A stretch of 64,000 nt of DNA from Lolium rigidum (Eukaryota; Streptophyta; Magnoliopsida; Poales; Poaceae), in NCBI RefSeq assembly GCF_022539505.1, contig NC_061513.1, positions 177,040,017 to 177,104,016 on the forward strand. The letters are read 5' to 3'. The translations under genes and the position numbers were made by a program. Positions 10,850-22,188 of this stretch are shown one piece after another. The first letter of the stretch is position 1, and each line of letters opens with the position of its first letter. Below the pieces are notes generated by a model. That model was not told the origin of the DNA and made no database searches. It saw only the letters and a list, made by a program, of their open reading frames with translations.

Positions 10850-12066
10850 CGGATGAAGCCTGGTGATCAGGGGGGTACGTGAGCACCCCTTCTCTGTCTG
10901 ACACGTGTCAAACGGTGTTAGTTGGCTGTGAGTTACTTTTCAGCTGCAAAAATTACTTTTATAGCTCCAAAAATTACTTTTATAGCCCTTGAGTGACTTT
11001 TTCTAGCTATGCAGTATTGCAATGCATGGACCAACACACGACAAACCGCAATTAGCAAACAAATAAACGACAAAGATGCATCTAGACTCCTTTCTACATT
11101 GCATGGCTGGTTTGGAGCCTCTAAGATGTGTCAAAATCCCCCAAAAAAAACTGGAGCGAGCTGGGAATCCCCAAGAAACAATCTGAATCCTACTGAAAAG
11201 AACAAGCTATTCTTTTCTCTATCTGATCTCCACCCTCCTGGTGGCCGCGAATCGCGGCAGCCCTCCAGTTCCTTCGTTCCTTCAGTACTCTGTATTTTTT
11301 CTCTGTCCCATCCCAACTAATGGATTGCAATAACTAGACCCTTTTTTGCAATAATCAGACCCAGCAGCGTGTAGAATCTCACGATATAAGAACCCAGATT
11401 CTGACCAAAGAACTGCATCCAGAAAAAAAAACAAAAAAAGGAAAGAAATAAAAAAAAGTGGGAAGTCCTGATCCGTTTCGTAGGTGCGCTCGATCAGGAT
11501 GAGTTCGGCGGGCATCGAGCAGGATGAGCCGGAGGGAGACGGAGCGGAGCGAGCTAAGGGCGCACGGGGCGTTGCTGGGCAGGCCGGCGCGCGGGAGCTG
11601 GCGGAGGGCGCGGTAGGCGGGCGCGCGGGCCGGCGCCAGCACATCGACCTGGAGTCTCGATTTGGGATGCCTGGCCGTCCCTCGAGCTCCCGTCGACAGA
11701 TCGCCGCGCAGAGGTAGGGGAGGCCGGGGCAGGGGCCGGCGACGTAGGGGAGGCCGGTGTAGAGTGCAGGGACCGGGGAGGCAGGGGAAGTAGGGGAGGA
11801 GCGGAAGGCCGGCCCAGACCTTGTCGTGCAGCAGCGCAAAGAACGGAGGTGGAGAAGGTCGAATGGATGCTGCTATACCAGGTAAGAAGAGGATAAGGTC
11901 GTACTGACCCTTTAGAGGAGCACCCGCTGTGTCATTGCCCGCGCCCGCACACGCGCTCACAGCCAAAAAAGCTACTAACGCCGTGAGTGAGAAATGGAAT
12001 CTCAACGTTGATCCGACGGTGGCTAGGGCGTGCTCACGTACCCCCCTGATCACCAAATCCACTCTC
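10850..12066. mobile_element. Nested Mutator-like non-autonomous element
   Basis: Inside the coding-poor LTR element, 26 bases at 10861-10886 (TGGTGATCAGGGGGGTACGT plus GAGCAC) are perfectly inverted at 12030-12055. Outside them, the host sequence AACTCATAA (10841-10849) recurs at 12068-12076, and with the preceding T the match is 10 bp. A 9-10-bp duplication points to the Mutator superfamily. The outer 11 bases of each end match poorly, so exact ends could shift by a base or two. The interior is GC-rich at 11490-11870 with no transposase. Confidence 0.75.
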
Positions 12067-14410
12067 TAACTCATAAAGCAATAAATCAAAGTAAAGGTAT
12101 TGAAGCAACACAAAAGAAGATTAAGTTTCAGCGGTTGCTTTCAACTTGTAACATGTATATCTCATGGATAATTGTCAACATAGAGTAATATAACAAGTGC
12201 AATATGCAAGTATGTAAGAATCAATGCACAGTTCACACAAGTGTTTGCTTCTTGAGGTGGAGAGAGATAGGTGAACCGACTCAACATAAAAGTAAAAGAA
12301 AGGTCCCTCAAAGAGGAAAGCATCGATTGCTATATTTGTGCTAGAGCTTTTATTTTGAAAACATGAAACAATTTTGTCAACGGTAGTAATAAAGCATATG
12401 AGTTATGTAAATTATATCTTACAAGTTGCAAGCCTCATGCATAGTATACTAATAGTGCCCGCACCTTGTCCTAATTAGCTTGGACTACCGGATCATTGCA
12501 ATACACATGTTTTAACCAAGTGTCACAATGGGGTACCTCCATGCCGCCCGTACAAAGGTCTAAGGAGAAAGCTCGCATTTTGGATTTCTCGCTTTTGATT
12601 ATTCTCAACTTAGACATCCATACCGGGACAACATGGACAACAGATAATGGACTTCTCTTTAATGCATAAGCATGTGGCAACAATTAGTGTTCTCATATGA
12701 GATTGAGGATATATGTCCAAAACTGAAACTTCCACCATGAATCATGGCTTTAGTTAGCGGCCCAATGTTCTTCTCTAACAATATGCATGCTCCAACCATT
12801 AAGGTGGTAGATCTCTCTTACTTCGGACAAGACGGACATGCATAGCAACTCACATGATATTCAACAAAAAGTAGTTGATGGCGTCCCCAGGAACATGGTT
12901 ATCGCACAACAAGCAACTTAATAAGAGATAAAGTGCATAAGTACATATTCAATACCACAATAGTTTTTAAGCTATTTGTCCCATGAGCTATATATTGTAA
13001 AGGTGAATGATGGAAATTTTAAAGGTAGCACTCAAGCAATTTACTTTGGAATGGCGGAGAAATACCATGTAGTAGGTAGGTATGGTGGACACAAATGGCA
13101 TAGTGGTTGGCTCAAGGATTTTGGATGCATGAGAAGTAATCCCTCTCGATACAAGGTTTTGGCTAGCAAGGTTATTTGAAACAAACACAAGGATGAACCG
13201 GTGCAGCAAAACTCACATAAAAGACATATTGTAAACATTATAAGACTCTACACCGTCTTCCTTGTTGTTCAAACTCTTTACTAGAAATTATCTAGACTTT
13301 AGAGAGACCAAATATGCAAACCAAATTTAGCAAGCTCTAGGTGTTTCTTCATTAATGGGTGCAAAGTATATGATGCAAGAGCTTAAACATGAGCACAAAA
13401 ATTGCCAAGTATCACATTATCCAAGAAATTTTACCAATTACTACATGTAGCATTTCCCGTTTCCAACCATATAACAACTAACGAAGCAGTTTCAACCTTC
13501 GCCATGAACATTAAAAGCTAAGAACACATGTGTTCATATGAACCAGCGGAGCGTGTCTCTCTCCCACACAAGCATTTATTCAAACAAAAAAAAAACAAAA
13601 GCACACAGACGCTCCAAGTAAAGTACATAAGATGTGACCGAATAAAAATATAGTTTCAGGGGAGGAACCTGATAATGTTGTCGATGAAGAAGGGGATGCC
13701 TTGGGCATCCCCAAGCTTAGACGCTTGAGTCTTCTTAAAATATGCAGGGGTGAACCACCGGGGAATCCCCAAGCTTAGAGCTTTCACTCTCCTTGATCAT
13801 ATTGTATCATACTCCTCTCTTGATCCTTGAAAACTTCCTCCACACCAAACTCGAAACAACTCATTAGAGGGTTAGTGGACAATAAAAATAAACATGTTCA
13901 GAGGTGACACAATCATTCTTAACACTTCTGGACATTGCATAAAGCTACTGGACATTAATGGATCAAAGAAATTCATCCAACATAGCAAAAGAGGCAATGC
14001 GAAATAAAAGGCAGAATCTGTCAAAACAGAACAGTCCGTAAAGATGGATTTTATTGAGGCACCAGACTTGCTCAAATGAAAATGCCCAAATTGAATGAAA
14101 GTTGCGTACATATCTGAGGATCACTCACGTAAATTGGCATAATTTTCTGAGTTACCTACAGAGAATTAGGCCCAGATTCGTGACAGCAAAGAAATCTGTT
14201 TCTGCGCAGTAATCCAAATCTAGTATTCACTTTACTATCAAAGACTTTACTTGGCACAACAAAACATAAAACTAAGATAAGGAGAGGTTGCTACAGTAGT
14301 AAACAACTTCCAAGACTCAAAATAAAATAGAGGCACTGTAGCAAAATAAACTCATGGGTTATCTCCCAAGAAGTTCTTTCTTTATAGCCATTAAGATGGG
14401 CTCAGCAGTT

Positions 14411-15160
14411 TTAATGATGCACTCGCAAGAAATAGTATTTGAAGCAAAAGAGAGAATCAAGAGGCAAATTCAAAACAAATTTAAGTCTAACATGCTTCCT
14501 ATGCATAGGAATCTTGTAAATAAACAAATTCATGAAGCATAATGCAACAAGCATAGAAAGATAAAACAAGTGCAGCTTCAAGATTTTCAACAAAAAGAGA
14601 GGTGTTTTAGTAACATGAAAATTTCTACAACCATATTTTCCTCTCTCATAATAACTTTCAGTAGCATCATGAGCAAACTCAACAATATAACTATCACATA
14701 AAGCATTCTTATCATGAGTCTCATGCATAAAATTATTACTACTCCCAACATAAGCATAGTTATTCTTATTAATTGTAGTAGGAGCAAATTCAACAAAGTA
14801 GCTATCATTATTATTCTCATCATCAAATATAGGAGGCATATTGTAATCATAATCAAATTTATCCTCCATAACGGGCGGTAACAAAAGACTACTATCATTA
14901 TAATCATCATATATGGGAGGCAAAGTATCATCAAAGAAAATTTTCTCCTCAATGCTTGGGGGACTAAAAATATCATGCTCATCAAAGCCAGCTTCCCCAA
15001 GCTTAGAACTTTCTATATCATTATCAACAATGGTGTTTAAAGCGTTCATACTAATATTACTACCAGCATGCAAATAAGATTCCATAGGTTTTTTAATTTT
15101 CGCATCAAACCATCCATGTCTTAAATCAGGAAATAGAATAAGAAGCTCATTGTTGTCCAT
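14411..15160 (-). CDS. Single acidic ORF of the coding-poor LTR element, unknown function
   Basis: A 249-residue frame starts about 130 bp inside the primer site, where gag would normally begin. The first 180 residues are acidic and rich in Asn, Asp, Tyr and Pro, with repeated blocks of the form LPPIYDDYND, MEDKFDYDYNMPPIFDDE and DSYIVEFAHDATESYYERG. The last 50 or so residues are hydrophobic (LFYLSMLVALCFMNLFIY) and then basic, which could be a membrane segment. There is no zinc knuckle or protease signature. It is either the degenerate remains of a gag or an unrelated protein kept by this family. Its intact state in a coding-poor element, with an ATG close to the primer site, argues that it is meaningful; expression is unknown. 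Confidence 0.55.
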   Translation of the reverse strand: MDNNELLILFPDLRHGWFDAKIKKPMESYLHAGSNISMNALNTIVDNDIESSKLGEAGFDEHDIFSPPSIEEKIFFDDTLPPIYDDYNDSSLLLPPVMEDKFDYDYNMPPIFDDENNNDSYFVEFAPTTINKNNYAYVGSSNNFMHETHDKNALCDSYIVEFAHDATESYYERGKYGCRNFHVTKTPLFLLKILKLHLFYLSMLVALCFMNLFIYKIPMHRKHVRLKFVLNLPLDSLFCFKYYFLRVHH

Positions 15161-15292
15161 TATGCCAAACTAGTGTAAACAAGAAACAAAAAGATGCAAT
15201 TGCAGGATCTAAAGGAAATAGCTTCGAGTACTTACAACGGCGAAAATAGCTTAGTAGCCGAGATCCGGAGTGTGAGTACCTTTTACCTTTCC

Positions 15293-15310
15293 TCCCCGGC
15301 AACGACGCCA
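15293..15310 (-). other. Primer-binding site, tRNA-Asp type
   Basis: On the minus strand TGGCGTCGTTGCCGGGGA lies ten bases inside the 5' LTR. It is complementary to the 3' end of plant tRNA-Asp at 17 of 18 positions (the canonical site reads TGGCGCCGTTGCCGGGGA). The same site is used by the Athila-like element at 45065-45082. Confidence 0.85.
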
Positions 15311-15320
15311 GAAAATAGCT

Positions 15321-16981
15321 TGATGTCTACGGGTGCTTCTATTCTTGTAGACAGTGTTGGGCCTCCAAGAGCAGAGGTTTGTAGAACAGCAGCAAGTTTT
15401 CCCTTAAGTGGATCACCCAAGGTTTATCGAACTCGGGGAGGAAGAGGTCAAAGATATCCCTCTCATGCAACCCTGCAACCACAAAGCAAGAAGTCTCTTG
15501 TGTCCCCAACACACCTAATAGGTGCACTAGTTCGGCGAAGAGATATTGAAATACAGGTGGTATGAATATATATGAGTAGTAGTAACGGCACCAGAAAAGT
15601 GCTTTGCCCAGGACAGTTAACAAGCAGCGATAGCAGTATTTAGGAACAAGGCCTAGGGATCGTACTTTCACTAGTGGACACTCTCAACTTTGATCACATA
15701 ACAGAATAGATAAATGCATACTCTACACTCTCTTGTTGGATGATGAACACATTGCGTAGGATTACACGAACCCTCAATGCCGGAATTAACAAGCTCCACA
15801 ATTCAATGTTCATATTTAAATAACCTTAGAGTGCATAACAGATCAACACGACTAAACCAAGTACTAACATAGCATGCACACTTGTCACCTTCACACCATG
15901 TAGGAGGAATAGATCACATCAATACCATCATAGCAATAGTTAACTTCATAATCTACAAGAGATCACAATCATAGCCCACGCCAAGTACTAACACGGATGC
16001 ACACACTGTCACCATTACACCGTGCAGGAGGAATAAACTATTTTAATAACATCACTAGAGTAGCACATAGATAAATTGTGATACAAAACACATTGCAATC
16101 ATAAAGAGATATAAATAAGCACTTCACTACGCATTCATAACAGTGAATAAGTATTCTGTGAAATATAGCCTAAGAGACCCACACGGTGCACACACTGTCA
16201 CCTTTACACACGTGGGAAAAGGAGTCTCCGGAGATCACATAAGTAAAACCCACTTGACTAGCATAATGACATCTAAATTACAAGCATCATCATATGAATC
16301 TCAATCATGTAAGGCAGCTCATGAGATTATTGTATTGAAGTACATAGGAGAGATATTAACCACATAGCTACCGGTACAGCCCCGAGCCTCGATGGAGAAC
16401 TACTCCCTCCTCATGGGAGACAGCGAGCGTTGATGGAGATGGCGGTGGTGTCGATGGAGGAGCCTTCCGGGGCACTTCCCCGTCCCGGCGGCGTGCCGGA
16501 ACGGAGACTCCTGTCCCCCGGATCTTGGCTTCACGATGGCGGCGGCTCTGGAAGGTTTCTCGTACCGTGGCTTTTTCCGTCTCGAGGTTTTAGGTCTGGG
16601 ACCTTTATATAGGCGAAGAGGCGGCGTCAGAAGGTCGAAGGGGCGACGACACCATAAGGCGACGCGGCCAGGGCCTGGGCCGCGCCGGCCTATCATCTGG
16701 GGCCTGTGTGGCCCCCCTCTGGCGACTCTCGGGTGTTCTGGATGCTTCCGGGCAAAATAGGAACCCGGGCGTTGATTTCGTCCGATTCCGAGAATATTTC
16801 CTTACTAGGATTTACGGAACCAAAAACGAGCAGAAAACGAGAACCGGCCCTTCGGCATCTCGTCAATAGGTTAGTTCCGGAAAACGCATAAATATGACAC
16901 ATAATGTGTATAAAACATGTAGATATCATCAATAATGTGGCATGGAACATAAGAAATTATCGATACGTCGGAGACGTATCA
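15321..16981 (-). repeat. 5' LTR of the coding-poor element
   Basis: A 1661-bp partner of 8955-10614. It carries more TG/CA where the other copy has CG, the pattern left by deamination of methylated cytosine. Confidence 0.95.
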
Positions 16982-16986
16982 CGCTG

Positions 16987-18088
16987 CTACCGGATCGGCA
17001 GACGGCTGAGTTTCTCCAGTAGGGCGACGACGAGGAGAGGGTGGTGCATCGCCGGTGCAGCCTTCGGGAGGCATGGTGGCCGATCTAGGCTACCGGGCTC
17101 TGATATGGGCTCGAGGGATCCGATCTAGGCTTGAGGGTTAGGCTGTCTTATCCTTGGCTGGTCTTGCGAATCAAGGAGGTGTCCTAGTGTTTCTTCTCGT
17201 GCCAAGATAGTTTTCTGCCTGATGTATGCCTTCATTGATCTGGCTGGAGTGTCGAGTTCCTGAATGCTCCGGCGATGAACTGCCTTGTGCGCCTTATGCG
17301 TGAAGATTGCTGGATCGAATGGGATTTGGTCGCGCGCAACTGTGTCTTTTCTTACCATTTGATTGCAGAGGAGCAATGCGAAGTTCTGCGGTCTCTTGCC
17401 ATCGTGAAACATGTCTTTAGTTCAATAATGAAGGCAGTCGTAGAGAATGACAGGGAAGACGGATTTGAGGACTAGTAATGTTGGTTCGAGTTCTGGTGGC
17501 AATGTGGAATTGTCTTTGTGATTTATAACTTAAGTAGCGGCATCGACAAGCGGGGGAGACAACACATGAGAAGTTCACAATCTAAAATTTAAGGGTGAAA
17601 ATCTAAAACCTGGTCGTAATTGATTGTGCATGCCAATGACCTTGTTGAAGGTACTGTTTTGTAAGTACGGATTTTCTCGATTGTGAAAACCTATGATCTA
17701 TGATAAGATTACCGATGATGCTTGTGGGAGTCGTCGTTTTTTGAGAAGATGGATTTCTGATGCTGTCTTAGTGGTGTTTGGTCCGTTCTTACAAGAAATA
17801 GATCAATGTAGTCGGACTTTTTATTTCCTGTAATTTTTTTTAGGTTATACATCCGTATTATCATTAGTGCACTGTGTTTCTACAAAAGCTACGTGTAATT
17901 GGTATCTTTACCCTATAAATATATATGTTGTTTATTGAAAAAATATAACAAAATTTTGCATGCAAATGATATCCAGCGACCCAAAGAAAAATCTAACTCA
18001 AATGTAGTTGCAGTTTTCAAGTTTCATCAACAATTTTTTCTTTCATGTCTCTTGCTGTGCTGATCAAATTTAGGTTTGAAATATTCTA
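16987..18088. other. Gene-free stretch upstream of the cyclophilin gene
   Basis: It continues the unidentified GC-rich unit interrupted at 8954. The 17470-18060 part resembles the 3' tail of a transcribed repeat and ends with TATAAATATATATGTTGTTTATTGAAAAAA near 17940, which could be a LINE-like tail. No coding frame is convincing. Confidence 0.4.
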
Positions 18089-18169
18089 CCCCTTCGGTCC
18101 TTTTTAATTGACTTAAATTTAGTATAAAGTTGTACTAAATCCGAGTCAATTAAAAGAGACCGGAGGGAG
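18089..18169. mobile_element. Stowaway-type MITE in the cyclophilin upstream region
   Basis: CCCCTTCGGTCCTTTTTAATTGACT pairs with AGTCAATTAAAAGAGACCGGAGGGAG; TA at 18087-18088 and 18170-18171. It ends 227 bp before the start codon, so it lies in the presumed promoter or 5' UTR. Confidence 0.85.
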
Positions 18170-18396
18170 TAGAAGCGAGATGCTTTGAAGCACCAAAAGT
18201 ACGTATCCATGTGAAGAAAACGTATAGCTGAACTACGTTTTCGTGGAATTGTAGATCTGGTGGAGGCGGTTCTGGAATCTAGCTCAAACAGCGGCCGTAC
18301 GAACCGGACCACCCGAACCAACAATCAACGGGACAGGCCGACCTGCCGGAGTTCGAGAGTTGAGCGGCGGCCGGCGGGGAAGAGGAGGCCGGCAAG

Positions 18397-21300
18397 ATGT
18401 CTTCCGTGTACGTGCTGGAGCCGCCGACGAAGGGGAAGGTGGTGGTGCAGACAACGGCCGGTCCAATCGACATTGAGCTGTGGGCGAAGGAGGCTCCCAA
18501 GGCCACGCGCAACTTCGTGCAGCTATGCCTGGAGGGCTACTACGACGACACCCTCTTCCACCGCGTCATCAAGTCCTTCCTCATCCAGGGCGGTGACCCC
18601 ACCGGCTCCGGCACAGGTGAGATCCCAAACCCTAATCAGACTTATCTAGGGTTTCTTATTCCAGATTTTACTGTCGGTCTTTACCGAAATGAATCGTGGA
18701 TGTTGGTTCAAGTTACTGATTACTGACTCAAATTTAGAAAAATTGTGCCTGCTTAACTATTGTTTGAGCCATAAGTGCGATTGGTGGTTTTGTGGTGCTC
18801 TGAATTGAACCTGACGATTTGTCTGATATCAATTTTCAGGTGGTGAGAGCATCTATGGAGCCCCGTTTTCTGATGAGTTCCACTCGCGCCTGAGGTTTAA
18901 CCACAGGGGTTTATTGGCGTGCGCAAATGCTGGCACGCCTCATTCGAACGGAAGCCAGTTCTTCATTACTCTCGACCGTTGCGATTGGCTTGATAAGAAG
19001 AATACTATTTTCGGGAAGGTACCCTGTCTAGCTTGAGTGCCATTATGTATGTCTTGGTGTAGCACATTTTGTTTCGCTGGTGGTGATTACGGCTGACTTT
19101 GTGGGTTCGTCTGCGTTCAGGTCACTGGGGATTCTGTCTTCAACCTTCTGGCCTTGGCTGATATCGAGACCGATAAAGATGATCGGCCCGTGTACCCACA
19201 GAAAATTCTCTCGGTGGAGGTAGCTTTTCCCCTCGTGTTTATGATCTTTCGGTTTCTTTTGGTAAAGCCTAACTAGCTATTGACTAGCTACATGTATTTC
19301 TGCTTCTATTAGGTACTCTGGAACCCATTTGATGATATAGTCCCAAGGCAAATTAAGAAGATTCAGCCTGCTGCCAAAGCTGATGCTGAGGGTAAACCAA
19401 AAAAGAAAGCTGTTAAGTATGTCCTCTGCATCTTGCAACCTATTGTCCTTGACAAGATAGGATAATGATGTTGGATTTGTTTTGACATGTCCATTCGTTC
19501 TATAGGCAACTTAATGTGCTTTCGTTTGGAGATGAAGTAGAAGAGGAGGAGAATGAGGCAGCTTCCTTTGTGAAGGACAAAATAAAAAGTATCCATGACG
19601 TGTTGGACGATCCCCGTTTTCTTAAAGTGGAACCACAGATTGAACAACTAGTAAGTATTATCCCTTTTGTCACTTCTTGTCGATGAAATCTGTAAGACGT
19701 TAACCTATCATTTGCTAGCAAACATATCCCAATAACAGAATCAGGGAGAGAACTTATTTAACTGGCATATATGCATTCTATACCCTGTAGCATTTGACCA
19801 TGTTAGTGTGCATACCATCTGACACCAGGAATTGGTGTTGCCATCTTTTCTACTTTGTCAAAATTACCCTTTTGAGATTTACCTGTGTTGATTATGCTTA
19901 CTCCTTGGTTTAAAACCACCATTTTAAACAAGGACAATCACAAAATTGGATCATTTTCTTTATCTTTTCTAGGTTTCTCCATTTAACACATTAACTACCT
20001 AAGGAGCACATTCTTACAGAGTGCTTTGTTGGACTGATTTTCAATGTTGTTTGTCTTCTACTCCGTATTTATTATTAATCCCTGCCAGTTAAATACTCCC
20101 TCTGATCCATAATAAGTTTGAACTAAAACCACGCCGCTTATTATGGATTGGAGGGAGTACACATGAGTTGTATCTTGGAATCTGGTCAGGTTTTGTATAT
20201 TATGTGCTACTTGTTTAATATCGAATAGTTAAAGACCATATGAAATTTGACACCTTTGTGTTTGTTGAAACCATTCAGTCCAAGGAGGAGGAGGAGAAGA
20301 AAAATGAAACTGTTCTATCTATCAGGGAGGCTTTGATCTCGAAGAAAACTGACTTCAGAGAGCCAGAGCATGATTCAGAAAATGATGATTCTCCTGAAGA
20401 CGAGAACGAGGAGGATTTTGACAACAGGATGCGTTCACGAATTCTAAAAAAACGTAGGGAGCTTGGGGATACACGACCTAGTGAAAATTCCAAGAAAGGT
20501 AGCTTACTGCTCCAGTTTCTGAACATTCTATTAAGACAGTCATTCTCCATATCTGGAACACTTCTGTCCAGCAATTTATTGTACCATGACTGACTTAATG
20601 AGAGTCAGGATTACGTAATTTCACGCCGCTACTTGTTTTTTAAACTGATTTTACATAATTGCTACACATAAGTTTGAAAACTGAGTAATTTATTTCCCTC
20701 TCTTTGGTACAGATAAATCTCATCGGAAGGATAAAGAATTACCAGCTCGCAGGTTCTGTGATTCTCTCTAACCTTATTTATATGTTCCTGGTCACCTATG
20801 TGCTGTGACTGTCTTTTGCATATATCTTTAGTTCAATCATTTGGGTTGTCGTTATGATGTCTTGAATGACTGGAGCGTCCTTTCTTTTGAACAACAACCT
20901 GTAGTATTCCTATGTATCCTTGTTGTCCTGATCTCTTTACTTGTCCAATACCAAGTGATTATTTTCTGAAAACATAATTGATAAGTGTCTCACCACTGAC
21001 AAGTATTCATATTTGATACTCCCACCGTCCCATAATATAAGATGTTATTACAACCGCTACATGAGTTAGCAGGTTGTAATAACATCTTATATTAGGGGAT
21101 GGAGGGAGTAATTAGCACCATGTTACTCAGGGACACATAACCATTCTGAATGGCAATGAATTATGCGAGTCTTTCTAATCTTGTAGCATAATCTTATTGA
21201 AAACAATATCTTTAATTATCATTACCTTGACATTTTAATAAATAGTTTGGTTCTGCAGATCGCGCAACCATATTTTTTGTTGGTAGCAGGGGTACCATGC

Positions 21301-22188
21301 ATTAGTATAACTTACGGTAGTCTAGACTTATATCATATGATACTGGAAGAAGTCTTTTGTGTCTGTGTCCTTTAACCACTTTGAACGTTTAACGGTACTG
21401 TTTAGATAATCTAATCCAACAGCTTATTCTGAAGTTATTAACAATATGTAGATAATGTCCACAGGAGTGATGATGATGAAGAAGAAGATGATGATGATGA
21501 TCACCAGTCATCGAAATCACGGAAACTATCCTTGAAGAAAAAAGGTATTGGCTCTGAAGCCAATACTGAAAGGATGTCCAGGGGAGATGTTAATTTGCAA
21601 CTGCTAAATCCTGCTGAACAAGAGAAACATTTGAAGAAACAGAGAAAACGCAGTCTCCAGGGCCGTGAAGAGGAGGTACTATTTTTCTGCTTTCTCATGA
21701 CCACATTCCTCCGTGCCATTAAAACATGGATCACATATTCATATTCCATTTGGCGTCTTTTATACCTGCCAATTTTTGTATTTCAAGATGAGTGCCTAAA
21801 TGTTTCTTAAACATTGTTTTTTTTTTCTGTTAGACTTTAGCAAGGTTACAGAAGTTCAAGGCCTCCTTTCTTAGTAATAAGCCTGCTAATATGGAAACAA
21901 AGGCAGATGATGGTGAGGACTACAAAGAGTGGCACGCCAATCGTCTCACTTTTGAAACTTCAAAGGTAGGCTGGCATCCTCCCTGCTTTATTTTCTTGTG
22001 CACACATACAAGGGAAATAGATGCATGAAGTAATTTTGTCTTTACAGGATGGTATGACTAGGAAGGATGATCCAAATGACTATGTTGTGGTCGATCCTCT
22101 TCTGGAGAAAGGAAAGCAGAAGTTCAATAAGATGCAAGCGAAGCTAAAAAAGAGAGATCGTGAATGGGCTGGCAGATCTCTCACCTAA
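18397..22188 (+). CDS. CYP57: Peptidyl-prolyl cis-trans isomerase CYP57 / CWC27 homologue (10 exons)
   Basis: Exons 18397-18616, 18840-19018, 19121-19219, 19313-19416, 19506-19650, 20279-20498, 20713-20752, 21465-21675, 21834-21965 and 22048-22188 join through GT/AG introns in one frame, 496 residues, close to the plant CYP57 size. Residues 13-170 are a cyclophilin fold: [20 protein letters not shown] (54-73), [17 protein letters not shown] (103-119) and [14 protein letters not shown] (121-134). The catalytic-type Arg56, Phe61, Gln64 and Trp123 are all present. The rest is highly charged (acidic runs in exons 6 and 8, Lys/Arg-rich helix in exon 8) and ends [19 protein letters not shown]... 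as in CWC27 proteins. The family is nuclear and joins activated spliceosomes. The start is the first ATG before the conserved PPIase segment. Introns 5 and 7 each hold a MITE. Confidence 0.95.
20096..20157. mobile_element. Short Stowaway-like MITE in intron 5 of CYP57
   Basis: CTCCCTCTGATCCATAATAAG pairs with CTTATTATGGATTGGAGGGAG; TA on both sides (20094-20095, 20158-20159). The core TGAACTAAAACCACG is shared with the element at 61595-61661, so the two are one family. Confidence 0.85.
21019..21108. mobile_element. Stowaway MITE in intron 7 of CYP57
   Basis: A 90-bp near-perfect hairpin: CTCCCACCGTCCCATAATATAAGATG...TTACAACC pairs with GGTTGTAATAACATCTTATATTAGGGGATGGAGGGAG. TA duplications are at 21017-21018 and 21109-21110. 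Confidence 0.9.

Larger units (their letters stand above)
8955..16981 (-). mobile_element. Complete coding-poor LTR retrotransposon (Gypsy-type signals)
   Basis: Two direct LTRs (8955-10614 and 15321-16981) flank a 4.7-kb interior, and the whole is bounded by CGCTG at 8950-8954 and 16982-16986. Orientation is minus: the primer site adjoins the right LTR and the polypurine tract adjoins the left one. No gag zinc knuckle, protease, reverse transcriptase, RNase H or integrase can be found; the only sizeable frame of note is 14411-15160. The LTRs differ at roughly 45 sites by my eye count, many of them C-to-T or G-to-A. The element is therefore a non-autonomous, LARD-like member that needs enzymes from elsewhere. 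Confidence 0.93.

Noticed and set aside
11379..12062. Long minus-strand frames inside the Mutator-like element
   Set aside because: Two overlapping frames of the same GC-rich stretch with low-complexity residues; no conserved motif, and they run through the terminal repeat.
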